A stretch of DNA of 64,000 bases, taken from NCBI GenBank assembly GCA_021186555.1, contig JAJKFL010000042.1, positions 40,647,980 through 40,711,979 of the forward strand, written 5' to 3'. Position numbers and translations under genes: made by a program. Each line of letters starts with the position of its first letter. Position 1 is the first letter of the stretch. The notes under the pieces were generated by a model. It did not search any database. It was not told where the DNA came from and saw nothing but the letters and a program-made list of their open reading frames with translations. Origin of the DNA: Reticulitermes speratus (lineage: Eukaryota > Arthropoda > Insecta > Blattodea > Rhinotermitidae). Positions 20,457 through 31,920 of the stretch are shown here, piece by piece.

Positions 20457-20885
20457 TTAAAAAATTAAATCGGTATCTGTCCAAACACAACCAAATTTTA
20501 TTATACAGAACTACATGTTTCGACCTATTTCAGGGTATCCTCGGGTTCACAATTGGTTTTTAAAACATGTTGAAGAAAAAATATACAATATGTAAGTCCA
20601 TAAAACAATTAAAATTATTACAGTCATAAGAAGGAACAGTATGTGTGTACAGAGGTTCTACCACAACTGTCCACACATACTGTTCCTGTTTATGACCATA
20701 GCAATTTTAATAATTTCAATTGTTTTATGGCCGTACATAATGTGTACTTCTTTCTCAACATGTTTTCAAGATCAATTCTGAACCTGAGGATGACATTAAA
20801 TAGGTCAAAACATGTAGTTCTGTACAACAAATACAATTTAGTTGTGAACTCTATGTTATTCATAACATACATATTCTTATAATTA
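20457..20885. mobile_element. long fold-back element, about 430 bp
   Basis: Almost the whole element is one inverted repeat. Outer arms: TCTGTCCAAACACAACCAAA and TTATACAGAACTACATGTTT against AAACATGTAGTTCTGTAC. Inner arms: ATAAAACAATTAAAATTATT and GGAACAGTATGTGTG against CACACATACTGTTCC and TTTCAATTGTTTTATGG. Both arms carry hammerhead-like cores with GAAC/GTTC as the outer pairing. The right core has AAAAC in place of GAAAC, and the left has CCGAGGA in place of CTGAGGA. Confidence 0.85.
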
Positions 20886-20995
20886 TTACACCAACAAACT
20901 TACGCACTTGACAAAATATATTCATGAGCTATTATAACACTCCTACATGTTTCGGCACCGAGGTGCCATCATCAGGCAGCCGTTCAGTACAAAGG
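20886..20995 (-). repeat. single arm of a fold-back element, hammerhead-like core
   Basis: The minus strand reads CTGATGA, U, GGCAC-CTCG-GTGCC, GAAA, ACATGT, A, GGAGTG. Stem II is a perfect hairpin. Outer pairing is weaker than in the copy at 49527. The outer end carries ACACCAACAAACTTACGCAC. No matching second arm follows on the right. Confidence 0.6.
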
Positions 20996-21875
20996 AATGT
21001 AGATCCAACGCGCCAGTCAATTATAATGTCGCCCTTAGAGAGGTGAATAAAATATTAAACACTGAGATCTAAAAATATACAAAGTTAATAACCATAAAAT
21101 CACAATGCTGTAGTATTAAAAGAATTAAAAGAAAGCCGTTCCAGGTACAGCAGTTGTTTGCAACTGTATGGATCATGTTGACATCTATGTCGATCTATGT
21201 ACAGATCTTGTCCTAGTGGGTCTTGTGCAGTGTTATCGTGTCGGCTGGTGAGTATACGTCACCAGCCTAGACGATACAGTGTTCACTATGCGGTACGATC
21301 TGAATCTTTATACATGTCAGTTCAATTTTCGTCTTTAAATGGTTATAACAGAAACAGCTGTTGGTTGCTTCTGACATTCGCTGGAATACATTTTCACTGT
21401 CACATTATGTGCAAATATGTTTCAAATGAGATAAATCTTGTTTCTGTATCTGCATCATCTTATAGCCTACAACTTAATATTCACTTAACCCACGGGAAGA
21501 ATTTAAGAAGCAGTGATTGCAAAGTAATGGGCTTGTTTACATGGGAGGTGCCCTTGGAATACTCATGAGATTCATGTGTCATGCAAATTGTCCGGTCCGT
21601 TACTCACACATAATTGACCACGCCCCTGGATTCAGCAGACCAGCGACTCCTTCATACGATAGCCATTCATCACGTTAGAAGAAAAAAAACCCGTTAGCTT
21701 CTGGTAAACATCTGTGAATCTGGGATGATGGACACAGCACTGATGTTATGAAACTGTCAGTGATGTGAGGTTATGACGGAGGACAGCATTAAGACTGCCG
21801 TATAACTTGATGTAATGCCGTACAGTTTGGTAAATAGGTAATAATTATACACCGTCACAAACCCGCAACAAAATA
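20996..21875. other. no recognised feature
   Basis: A plus-strand ORF of 123 codons (21197-21568) has no recognisable motif. GCGGTACGATCTGAATC near 21290 resembles 17093-17110, a hint of an unclassified repeat. Confidence 0.3.
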
Positions 21876-22044
21876 CAGTCGAACCCGGTTATAAGAACAT
21901 TGGTTTATGCGACAGCTCGTCTATAGCGTCAGATATTCTGTGGTACCAATTAATTCCTCACTGTTAAACATAACACTGTACTCCTCGGTTATAACGACAC
22001 AAAACATTCCGTCCCTTTCATGACGTTATAACCGAGTTAATCTG
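21876..22044 (+). mobile_element. pogo-like MITE (family E), copy 1
   Basis: Begins CAGTCGAACCCGGTTATAAG after a TA. Contains TCTATAGCGTCAGATATTCT and ends with GACGTTATAACCGAGT, with TA following at 22045. TA target duplications and the CAGTCGAACC TIR are typical of pogo-like elements. Confidence 0.9.
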
Positions 22045-22131
22045 TAATCTGAACTGTCAGTAACTCAGTGATGACGAAACTGCATGATTTCCCACAAACA
22101 TTTGCTCGTAAGCGATGGAACTCGACTGATA

Positions 22132-22245
22132 CATACTCGCCTCAGTACAGCACGCTTCTTGAGAAGCTGATAGTCGTTCAGCTGATGAAGGATTTCTTTT
22201 TTGTAGAACCCTAAGGTTCGTGAGCTCGTAAGACACGTCACACAG
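22132..22245 (-). repeat. RTE-like LINE, extreme 3' end
   Basis: The minus strand carries the tail after the LINE stop: CATCAGCTGAACGACTATCA and GCTTCTCAAGAAGC. It is the same 3' UTR as at 5200-5272 and 60040-60100. Confidence 0.6.
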
Positions 22246-22392
22246 TCCGACAAACGAAGTCCGCATTCGGTATCCATTCATCTGGTATAGGACGACGCCT
22301 CATATCCCAGACGATGGGATGGATACTTCCATCCACACCGCTGCGAAACCCCTAGAAATTCGCGAAAAGTATACACGCGTATATTATTTATG

Positions 22393-22530
22393 AATCACTG
22401 GGCCCGCTCCACAAGCAGCTGCGAAAAGCGAATCTCTGTTTCGTCATGTCTGTCCGTTCGTGTGCGTGGAACAACCCTGCTCCCACCGGACGGCTGTTCA
22501 CTAAAACCCTCAAATCCACGGTACTCTTAA
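22393..22530 (+). repeat. fragment of dispersed repeat family G
   Basis: GCGAAAAGCGAATCTCTGTT, CGTCATGTCTGTCCGTTCG and GTGGAACAACCCTGCTCCCA correspond to the beginning of the copies at 9135 and 38860 (minus). Confidence 0.6.
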
Positions 22531-22585
22531 ACCATTTAACCCTGAAATTAATTTAAATTAATAATTTAAAAAATTCACTTCGCCG

Positions 22586-22918
22586 TTGGTTATGACGGCG
22601 GTAGCACAGGCACCATCAGGGTCTCCCAAAGCTGGACAGTCCTCAGCTGAGAAGCCAAAGTGTGTCCCACAAGAGAGGGCTGAAGCGATTCTTTGCGCCC
22701 CTCCTAAGGAGTACACCCTGCCAGAAAATTCTGGTCCTCCACATTGGTGGATATGCGGATGTCTGGTAACCACTCCATTAAAAAATTACACACACTTACA
22801 AGCAAGTCGAAACACCTACGCCCTGGCAGGGAGGAACAAAAAGTCATCTCATACCTCACAGAAAACAATTCCCCAATACGAAGTTCAATCAGCTAATGAA
22901 TGGTGCTTAGGAAAATAA
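22586..22918 (+). other. unrecognised GC-richer segment with a 110-codon ORF
   Basis: The part 22590-22750 is more GC-rich than its surroundings and open on both strands (plus: GSPKAGQSSAEKPKCVPQER; minus: RIASALSCGTHFGFSAEDC). I do not recognise either reading. No splice sites are obvious. It may be a fragment of an unknown repeat or of an exon. The call rests on composition only. Confidence 0.2.
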
Positions 22919-23720
22919 CGACGTTTAATAAGAACACGAAACCTTATATAGTCTGTGGTAAAATTCAGAAATATTTACGCTAAAACGCGCACATAGTATT
23001 ATGCTTTAAGGAAGGTAGGCTGAGAACGGGCAAACACGAAAGTCTAGTGACACCGGACTACTAGACTTCCTATGATGTCCCAGTCAGGATGCGCGCCCAC
23101 ACCTCCGTGGTGCAAAGGACGCGTGTGATGGCTGGTTTTTATACGTTATCTGTCGAATGTCTCAGATTGGCGTGTGCGTAAAGTGCGTGAGTGCGTGTGT
23201 GGTCGTGTAGCTCATAAACAGGGGAGACCAAGTCAGCCAGCTCATACGCTACTTGCAAAACATGAAAGGAAATAACGCACACACGATTGGTCACGCCTGA
23301 CGTCTAACTGCATTCAACTCGACAACCACTGGGCACAATTTGATGAAATTTGATATGTACGTCATGCCACTGAAAGGCACTCCTAACGAATAGTTTCTAA
23401 TTTCCTACAATGGGTAATAAAAATGGGACGGACCCAAAAACGTGTGACGAGGGAGCGACACTAGCGCCATTACTGAATGCCGGTATCCATGGTAAATACA
23501 GGAAGCATAAAAAGAATACAAATCTCTCGGACACGATTTAAACGTACTTATGATGTTACTTAATTTTCCCCAAAAAATAAATCGAAGTATTCTGTATCTC
23601 TGCACATCTCAGTTTAATTATAATCTTTGGGTGGGGTGAAAGCAATTCTACTGACGACAGCTAATGGGCCTACTGTATGCCTCTGATGACATTAATGTGC
23701 AGCAAAGGTGGAGTAACGCC
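22919..23720. other. no recognised feature
   Basis: Nothing supported. The minus-strand short ORF at 23405-23605 has no motif. Confidence 0.35.
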
Positions 23721-23933
23721 GATCCCAGTGGCCGCGAGGTCTAAGGCGTGGGTCTACGGCCGCTCGCTTACTAGGACTGTGGGTTCGAATCCCGCCTATG
23801 GCATGGATGTCTGTCTCTTGTGTGTTGTGTTGGCAGGTAGAGGTCTCTGCGACGAGCTGGTCCCTCGTCCAGAGGAGTCCTACCGAGTGTGGTGTGTCTA
23901 AAGTGTGATCGTGAAGCCTCGATGCAGATCTGG
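23721..23933 (+). mobile_element. SINE family A, 3'-truncated
   Basis: It starts GATCCCAGTGGCCGCGAGGT with box A and box B (GGTTCGAATCCC), and continues through GGTAGAGGTCTCTGCGACGA and TCCTACCGAGTGTGGTGTGT to GAAGCCTCGATGCAG. The last segment, GGGCTGTCGAGCC, and the A-tail are missing. Confidence 0.9.
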
Positions 23934-24171
23934 CGTCTACATGGAAGTTAACAGGCGAACTAGCGGCAGGGACGACACCCCTGACCGTGACGACACCAGT
24001 CATTGGCCCTTCCAGACGAGGCGATGGAACCAGACGCAATGCTAAGGGCGCTCGAACCCACTTAGCTGCATCTCTCTACAGAGACGTCATGGCTATAGGA
24101 TTATAAATACCTCATAGGCGCCGTTATCCGACAGCCACACTCGACTCCCCCACTTAACTACATCTCACAAT

Positions 24172-24345
24172 TACAGAAGCTCAGTTGGTATAGTGACTAT
24201 TCTACAAGGTGGACGATCGAGTAACCGTGGTTCGATTTACGGTACGGCAATAGAATTTGCTCTACTCAAAAACGTCTAGACAGGGTCTGGGGGACAACAG
24301 ACCTCCTGTCCAAATGGCTGTCGGTGGTAAAGCAATCGAGATGAA
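24172..24345 (+). mobile_element. SINE family B, old copy
   Basis: The head AAGCTCAGTTGGTATAGTGA and GTGGTTCGATTTACGG are box A- and B-like. Then ACAGACCTCCTGTCC and GGTGGTAAAGCAATCGAGAT follow the family B body in order. Highly diverged. Confidence 0.5.
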
Positions 24346-24899
24346 CAGCAAATCACACGCCACCAATTAGCGCTGAAGGTTAACAACGGTTAGAAGTGTA
24401 CCTCCACTTACACACAAGTCAGAAATGCGGCATCGTTTACCCTTCATCAGGTGGAACGCGCAATTTATATCATTCCAAAACGTGCCTTAATCAATAATGA
24501 AACAACACACAGTCAACACTGACAGTTTTACTGCTTAATGTTGGCAACGCGTTTCAGCATCTCCTGTGGAACTAATTCGCTTTATACTTCCAATATTAAT
24601 ATGAATATAATACAGGCATACACGACACATGACGCAACACGACACGGCACATCGCCAGGGAATTCACTTACAAAGCCAATTATATCTACCTGAAAATAAT
24701 CTCTTACCACAGTGGAAACCTTTCTGGACATGACCAATGAAGCTGCGATGTGTTCTCCGTTAATCGGACGACGAAATCTGTCGGATACGGTGTAGCCTGC
24801 CCGGAATACAGCAGTGCCCTACCACGGGCGGGTACCAAATACAGTCCTACACAGCTACCTATTTGTAGGCTATACTCTGTAGCCAAGGTTACGTATTTG
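24346..24899. other. no recognised feature
   Basis: Contains CTTCATCAGGTGGAACGCG (24453) and GCGTTTCAGCATCTCCTG (24550), weakly like fold-back arms, but no full core can be supported. Confidence 0.3.
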
Positions 24900-25248
24900 T
24901 ATACAGACAGACACAGATATATAACAGATGATAGACAGAGATAGGTAGACAGACAGATACACAGATTAGACAGGATAGATGGATGGATGGATGGTCAGAG
25001 AGATAGATGGACAGACAGATAAATAGATAGATGGACGGAAGGACATACAGACAGATAACAGATAAACGATGATAGATAGACAGATAAAATAGATGGATAA
25101 ATAGATAGATAGATAGCCAGACAAACAGACAGATACACAGATTAGACAGACAGGTAGACAGGGTATATATAGATAGATGGACAGACAGATAAACGGATAG
25201 ATGGACGGACGGATACACACACAGACAGACAGATAATAAACAGATGAC

Positions 25249-25282
<34 letters not shown>

Positions 25283-25430
25283 ATAAGACAGCCAGACAGA
25301 CAGACAGACAGATACACACATTAGATAGACAGGCAGACAGGGTATCATGTAGACAAGCACACACATATAGAGACAGATCAGCACATGGATGATGCATGCA
25401 TATACACACAGACAGACACATACATGTACA
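24900..25430. repeat. GATA/GACA microsatellite cluster
   Basis: About 530 bp of interspersed GATA, GACA and GGAT tetramers (for example GATAGATAGATAGATAGATA near 25250). The long minus-strand frames (YLSIYLSVCLS) are artefacts of the tetramer repeat in all three phases. Confidence 0.95.
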
Positions 25431-26119
25431 CTTACCGTATGAGTTGGCTCCTTAGACCATTTATACCTGATCGACTTCGGAATTATACTTTCAATGACCT
25501 GAGCAAGCTAACGAACCAGGGTGAAAAGAATAATCTATGAAACAAAAGAGGTGTAGGATAAGGTCGCAGGAACGAAGTGTGTAAATTACAAGTCTAGACA
25601 CGGCTCGTCCACAAGTTATACCAACTGTGAGTTCCTCAGGATTAGAGAACCTTCGGTGGGCAGACACGCCTGCTCAGCTGTGCCAGGTTCCTGTGATACG
25701 GCGGTGACTACCGGAGGTCACCCCGCGGCTACAGAGACTTCACCTGCCCGAGATCTGATCGCTGATAATGTTACGGACATCAGAGAATTTAATTAAAATA
25801 AAACCTCAGATCAGGTTTTCCTGTCGTCATGATTTATGCTACCATTCGACAGGACTTCACAATCGGGCCTTCAGGGTATGACGCGTACGCAAGCGCTACC
25901 CACAGTGTCGTGTCATGGACAATGAGGCCGGGTAAAAATTGGATATTTCGAAATTTCCTTCACCTCCAGCTTCTGAGTTAATCTCTTTTTCTCTTTTCTT
26001 CTTCTTCTTCTTCTTCGTTTCCTCATCTTCATTCTAAATTTCTCCATTCTCTATCTTCTTCATTACAGTCTTCTTCTTCCAGTCCTCCTCCAGCTTTCTC
26101 TTCTCTTGAAGGAAGCTAT
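25431..26119. other. no gene; pyrimidine tract at 25986-26100
   Basis: TCTTCTTCTTCTTCTTC and similar runs form a CTT-rich tract. The rest is unrecognised. Confidence 0.5.
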
Positions 26120-26195
26120 CATCTGCAATGTGACGCAGCGTAAACTGGTGGTGTAAATGTACCGACGTTTCATTCAAAAAGTCGCCACCAGTTTT
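26120..26195. repeat. partial arm of fold-back family FB-A
   Basis: TGACGCAGCGTAAACTGGTG then ACCGACGTTTCATTC matches the left arm at 7558-7605. Confidence 0.5.
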
Positions 26196-27304
26196 TCAAT
26201 AAGAACGTACGAGTAATAGGAGATCTGTCAATAGCACTTATAATGACAACCAAAGACTTGACGAAAGGAGTAACGAGAACTTCCCAGTCGTATTGCATAC
26301 AAGGCACACGTACCTCAACAATGAACAATGCCACACCATAATACTGGTACACTCCCTGCTTTCGACACAATCACAGCACGGGTCTACTAAAGCTGGTCAC
26401 ACCTAGCTGTGAAATTCCGCGCAACTGAACAATCATCCCCTCCCTGAACAAGTTCCAAAATCCTTCTAACCCTTACAAGCAAGAATTTTGTCACAAATAT
26501 TTAGAAACTGTATTCCTACACCACCGTACACAGTCTTCAATACAGAGTACTAACCAGTTAATGTCGTTTGGGGAAATAATCGCTGGTTACTCCGAGAAAA
26601 AAAAACGAAAATACAATCTGTGGGGGAAATTCGGAACTGTTAACAACGAGCATTCCAGCACACAGATAAAAAAAAGAGACTGTGAACAGAGAACATTTCT
26701 CAACAAAAATGAGGAAGCAGGAAGTTAAATTAAACTTCGGAGCCGCCAAATGTCATCACATACGCATCTTAATATTTTGGGAACATAAATGTTCGTCAGT
26801 GAGTTATACAATGGACGAACTGTTTAGTCTTAATAGGGGGACGGGGAGGAAAAAGAAGTCTTTTACTTTCATCAGTAGCCGCTACGCGGGCCGGACAATG
26901 CTTCGTTGCGCTCATGAACTCCACTCCAAAAGAACAAAATGTAGTACTGATTCTGAGATATAATCCAACCACGGCGAAAGCATGTGTGGCGGGAAACGGA
27001 ACTATTCATTCAGCAGCAGCTCTTATCCGTGACGTCGGCTATGGTTATTAGCCACATATTTCAGCGCCCTCACAGGCAAGAAGACCGACCACTGGACTTG
27101 GCTGGGATATACAACGTGAACAAGAATGTTTAACTTTACTTCCCTGGCTGGTACAGCCGACAGATCAATGCTCCTTTGTTTGCGCAGGGCCTCAACCAAT
27201 GACTACATTCAACGGCAGTTACACACAATTTGTTCAAAGTTTGTAATGAAGATGTGTAAACCTCGCTGTCTGTTATGGCGGATCTCCAGAAAGTAAAACC
27301 CCGT
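26196..27304. other. no recognised feature
   Basis: A minus-strand ORF (26558-26749) begins with a hydrophobic stretch but has no consensus donor in a usable phase. It is not called as an exon. Confidence 0.3.
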
Positions 27305-27318
27305 TCAGTTAACCCATT

Positions 27319-27559
27319 TTTTTTTCCTATGGCTCGACAGCCCCTTTCGGGTGCCTAGGCCTCCTCACACTTTAGACACACCACACTCGGTAGGACTCCT
27401 CTGGACGAGTGACCAGCCCGTCGCAGAGACCTCTACCTGACAACACACAACACTCACAACAGACAGACATCCATGCCTCCGGTGGGATTCGAACCCACGA
27501 TCCTAGTAAGCGAGCGGCCAAAGACCCACGCCTTAGACCGCACGGCCACTGGGATCGGC
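27319..27559 (-). mobile_element. SINE family A with 14-bp target-site duplication
   Basis: Minus strand: head GATCCCAGTGGCCGTGCGGT, box B GGGTTCGAATCCC, body to GGGCTGTCGAGCC and an A-rich tail. The direct repeat TCAGTTAACCCATT occurs at 27305-27318 and 27560-27573. Confidence 0.93.
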
Positions 27560-27639
27560 TCAGTTAACCCATTAAAACCTGAAATAATCTAAACATCTTT
27601 AAATATTAAGTTCCTACATCACAGAAAACACATCTTATT

Positions 27640-28090
27640 TATAATAATTAACCAAAAAATGCGCCATATATTTACACAGTTATATTATACCAAAACACTG
27701 AAAACTCCTACACGTCTTGATCCCTGTGAGATCATCACCAGGGAGTAGTATATCAAGTAATCTTGTATAAAACATTAAATCACTAATTTATAAGCTGTTA
27801 ATTCCTGGTATCTTGGACATCATGCAGAAGAAATGAGAAGTTAGTTATAGGTTGCACTGTGCAGAACAGGTGTGGGGCCTATATCAAAGAATACTAAATT
27901 TTGATACACTAAAATTTAAATTAATATAAACAAAATGTTGAAAACTTTACATACTTAAATATTTAAAATACGAAATTTAGAATCACGGTTTCAAGGTACA
28001 TACCAGAATTTCAGGGCAACTTGCTTTTATGTATCATAACTGTGTAGATACAAAGATTGTGCATCTGTTGGTTAATTATTACAAATTAGC
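27640..28090. mobile_element. fold-back element, about 450 bp
   Basis: The left end ATAATTAACCAAAAAATGCG plus TACACAGTTATATTATA is mirrored on the right by TATCATAACTGTGTAGATAC and GTTGGTTAATTATTAC. The left arm carries CACGTCTTGATCCCTGTGAG and ATCATCACCAG, a decayed hammerhead-like core on the minus strand (CTGGTGATGAT, stem, GATCAAG). Confidence 0.75.
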
Positions 28091-28935
28091 CATTTTCAAT
28101 GCACGGAATGAATGACATAGGCCTACAACACAGCTACTTCAGTACAAAGACCAACAGATTAATGGTGCTCGGGGAAATCATCACTTTTTTAAAGCACTAT
28201 AAAGAACACACCAAACACAGTGTGGGCAAAATACACTTTTTTAACATTAAAATATGTGGTGCATATAGTTACCGTTGTACTTCAGCATTCTCTGCTACTT
28301 TCGGCAGCACATTAAGACAGCAACATTTTCATTTGTACACATATTCCACTATTTCAAATGCCGTATCTACAGTCATCTACCCACACCTTCTTAATACTAG
28401 TACATACATACACGGCTGTCTGTCTGTTTCTCATATAATTCTGTATAAATGTCAGATTACAGAAGGCCGCCCATGGCGCCGGACAATTTCGTTTACATCG
28501 TTTAAAACGAAATTTAATAAAAACCAAACTGATGTAGAGCCATATCACTAGTTCATACGAGTCGTTTATAAAGTACAGCAGTAATCCAGAAACTTCTGTA
28601 CAAATTAACGAGAAATATGGGCCGAATGGTAGATCAAGTAGAGGAAAGGGCGCGATGGCTCTTAAACACGAGTTGTCACACAGAACAACGGCACTGTACG
28701 CGTCGTTGCACGGATGACACACGGTGAATTAGCGACTGGTACACACTTTATACACACGGCCGTCGAAAACGTCCACTGAAAATTCAAAAGGACGTCTTTT
28801 CTACAACGGAAATTTTTATATCACCGGACTGCTCGCCGCAGGGCGGACATCACTGTTTCACAGCGACCGCCGGTGGCCCCCAGGCTCTGCAGTGGAAGGT
28901 CCGACGATAAAAAATACTCCCTGTAGATGAAAGTA
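28091..28935. other. no recognised feature
   Basis: A 150-codon plus-strand ORF (28099-28551) overlaps minus-strand ORFs and shows no motif. It is not called. Confidence 0.35.
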
Positions 28936-29117
28936 CAGTCGAACCCGTTTATAAAAACATCGGTTAATGCGACACCTCGTCTATACCGTCAGATATTCTG
29001 TGGTACCAATTAATCCCTCACTGTTAACCATAACATTATACTCGTCGGTTATAACAACACTCGTTTATAACAACACAAAGTATTCAGTCCCTTTCATCGC
29101 GTTTTAACCTTCGGCTG
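28936..29117 (+). mobile_element. pogo-like MITE (family E), copy 2
   Basis: CAGTCGAACCCGTTTATAAA after TA, with the internal landmarks of the family (TCAGATATTCTGTGGTACCA, GTTATAACAACACTCG). It ends ...TTCGGCTG before TA at 29118. Confidence 0.88.
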
Positions 29118-29555
29118 TATGTAATGTCTAGACCACAGTAGTGACAAGTGGGTAGGGAAGTAGTAAAATTTAAGAAAAAGGGCATCCAAAAAACCACTGT
29201 TACGCCACTGATTTAATACACATATTCCTCGCCGGCTTTTACGCCAATAAATCTATCTCATTCTTTCGTTTCTTTTCTGTACCCGCAGCATCTGGCATGT
29301 GTTCATTCGCAATGACGGCATTCGCTAAAAGGAGCAGAGCAATGACTCTGGACTAGACGCAAAGTAACAAATGATTCTGCTCACATCTGTTTATTTGCCT
29401 CCTCAGCTGGAACCGTAAATCTTGCGCCAACTGTCGATTATGGTAACGAATAGTCTAGTAACGTTAACCTGCCGTAGATCACAGTACATTCATTGTTCCA
29501 ATAAAAATGTCATGTCGGCTGCGGGCTGATTGAATCCGGGCCCATTGCGAGCGCC
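29118..29555. other. no recognised feature
   Basis: Unique spacer between a MITE and a minisatellite. Confidence 0.35.
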
Positions 29556-30333
29556 ATAGCCACTGTGGATATTACCCGGCCAAACAGTCCTCAATCACTG
29601 AAGATATTACCTGGCGTTGGAGTCCTGAGCCTTTCAGGTTATTACCCAGCAAAATAGAGTCCACGGTCAATGAGGATATTATCCAGCGCTGTTGTCTTGA
29701 GTCAATAAGGATATCACCCAGCGAAATAGTCCTGAGTCACTGAGGATATTACCCCGCAGAAGACAGTCCTGAGTCACTGAGGATATTACCTCGCAGAAGA
29801 CAGTCAATAGTCACTGAGGATATTACCCCGCAGAAGACAGTCCTGAGTCACTGAGGATATTACCCAGCAAACCAGAGTTCTGAGCCACTGAGGATATTAG
29901 CCGGCGAAATAGAGTCCTGAGGCACTGAGCATATTAACCGGCGGAAAGGAGTCCTCAGCCACTGAGCATACTACCGGGCAAACCAGAGTACTGAGTCACT
30001 GAGGATATTATCCGGTGGAATAGAGTCCTGAGCCACTGAGGATATTACCCCGCAGAAAAGAGTCCTGAGTCACTGAGGATATTATCCGGTGGAATAGAGT
30101 CCTGAGTCACTGAGGATATTACCCAGCAAACCAGAGTCCTGAGCCACTGAGGATATTACCCGGCGAAATAGAGTCCTGATGCACTGAGCGTATTAACCGG
30201 CGGAAGGGAGTCCTCAGCCACTGAGGATACTACCCCGCAGAAGAGAGTCCTGAGTCACTGAGGATATTACCAGGCAAAACAGAGGCATGAGACACTGATG
30301 ATATTACTCGGCGGAATACAGTCCTGAGTCAAT
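29556..30333. repeat. 37-bp minisatellite, about 21 copies
   Basis: Unit landmarks are GGATATTACC, then a variable CCGCAGAAGACAG or CAGCAAACCAGAG block, then TCCTGAGTCACTGA. Variants alternate irregularly. The step TGAGTCA, repeated in at least eight units, is identical to the AP-1 consensus. It lies inside the Pvf intron. Confidence 0.95.
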
Positions 30334-30489
30334 ACCAACAAGTCGCATTTCTGAAAAATCACACTCGTATATCCACCCACCCACTATCGAAACAAGAATG
30401 CTGTTCAAGAGGAAGCCGTATAATACACAGGAATTACAGTAAGTTGTACGACTTTAAATGCTGAAAGAGAAAGTACTGCCGCAGAAAAA
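30334..30489. other. no recognised feature
   Basis: Short unique spacer. Confidence 0.3.
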
Positions 30490-30690
30490 GTTCGCTCAAA
30501 TTCGGACTTGTATTCGGAAAGTACCCAGTTCGAATGTCGGGTATCTGGTATTTGTTTTTCCTCAATCACTTCAGAAATGGTACCTCAAATCTGGCCACGG
30601 CCACTTCCTGCCACATCCCTTCCAATTCAACACTGACTATCCTACCACTCCACGCCACACAGTCCGAACTAATGGCAGCATTGTTAAAAA
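30490..30690 (+). repeat. possible tRNA-derived dispersed repeat
   Basis: Contains a box B-like CCCAGTTCGAATGTCGGGTA and then a frame reading GHGHFLPHPFQFNTDYPTTP, a pattern I associate with insect interspersed repeats. No second copy is found in the window. Confidence 0.35.
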
Positions 30691-31477
30691 AAAAAGCAAT
30701 TTGTGTTCTGTAGCAAATCCTGAACGCTATAAGCAGTTACGGCAACAGATCAGGACAAACAGGGAACAAAACTGAAGCAGGCTAAAGTCGCACGTTAGTC
30801 CTGGCTAACCACTGCAGTGCGGGACAACAAGCAGAAGGCAAAGGCAAATGATTCCACACGTCTGTCCGCACTCTGATGACTCGGACTGTTAGTAAACAAG
30901 AAAGATTCAATCATCAAGCCACTGAAAGGTCACATGGCGAGAGAATCTAAAACCGAAATTAAATTGATGCTTTAGCCATTCACTGGGCACATTCCAATGT
31001 GTATTCCATTCCAATGTACTATTTTATGTCCCGTTTTACACGCGGGGCTTCAAAGTGAATTTGAAAGTACCGATTAACAAGTTAGGCAATGGTCTCATGG
31101 CGTAACATTTACGGCGCGTTACTTGTTACTCGCTTTTTCGCATTTGTTTTCGCTCGTTCTGAAAAAAAAAATCCCTCTTGTGCAGTGTCATCGATTTCAC
31201 CAGCAGCAACTTCGACGTGTAAGGACTAAATTGTCTGTTTGTTGTGATGCGTGTTTGAAAGCTGCGGGACACCATTTCCAGCTACTTCTTTAAATGTGGT
31301 GAGTAAACCTGCAACACACACACCTAAAACTTCCCAGCGCCTTCTAAAAATCTAATATTAAACCAAAGCAATGAAATAAAAACGCGTGAACCCCGACTAA
31401 TGGCAAACTGGAGCAGCGGCAATCGACGATCTGCTTGCCCGCTATGCGAAACTGCGTGTGAAGCGACCAACGATATG
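30691..31477. other. no recognised feature
   Basis: Nothing supported. Confidence 0.35.
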
Positions 31478-31485
31478 GGTTAGAC

Positions 31486-31912
31486 CAGTGGTTCCCGAAG
31501 TTCCCAGTTACCCAGGGGATCCGTGGATACATGTCTCTAATGGCTACTTTGAAGTTTACTTATCTTTTAATGAAAGTAATAATGTTTTGTTTAAAACAAT
31601 CGCCAAACTTCTTTAATTGGTTATGTGTTTATTTCGTATGACCATCAGAATATCTAATTAAGAAAACCCCTATAACCACGGAGCGAGGGGCAATCAGTTT
31701 AATTAAGGTCAAATCATGCAATGCATTGTCACGTATGCTACGGGTATGTATTTGTAGCCATCTAAAATCAGTTCTGAAATACATATTTTTTAATTTTGGG
31801 AAGCCATCATCCGGACACTACTCGTACATTTACGTGACAAAGAATGTAAGGATCCGTGGTTACTTTTCGAAGCCAAAAGGGACCCGCGGGCAAAAAAGTG
31901 TTGAAAACATTG
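31486..31912. mobile_element. short non-autonomous hAT-like element
   Basis: The left end CAGTGGTTCCCGAAGTTCCC matches the hAT TIR type, and the right end has GGGACCCGCGGGCAAAAAAG and ends in CATTG. Eight-bp flanks GGTTAGAC (31478-31485) and AGTTAGAC (31913-31920) differ by one base, the expected hAT duplication length. The TIRs agree at only about 10 of 17 positions, so the copy is old. Confidence 0.7.
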
Positions 31913-31920
31913 AGTTAGAC

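Noticed and set aside
23721..23805. tRNA gene suggested by box A, box B and a GGTTCGAATCC arm (similar at 52110-52186 and 37560-37646).
   Set aside because: Each is followed by a SINE body, several have flanking target duplications, and no proper anticodon or acceptor pairing was found.
24889..25421. Minus-strand ORFs of up to 151 codons rich in Tyr-Leu-Ser-Ile/Val-Cys.
   Set aside because: All three frames are open because the DNA is a GATA/GACA microsatellite. The protein pattern is a composition artefact.
25440..25502. A 63-bp minus-strand mini-exon between CTTGCTCAG and ACG|GTAAGTG.
   Set aside because: Splice sites look good, but joining to the phase 1 linker exon gives a stop after two codons, and the encoded peptide has no similarity.
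26558..26749. Minus-strand frame starting MAAPKFNLTSCFLIFVEKC as an alternative signal-peptide exon of Pvf.
   Set aside because: No donor in the phase required by the exon at 8364, and the frame lies in AT-rich DNA without other support.
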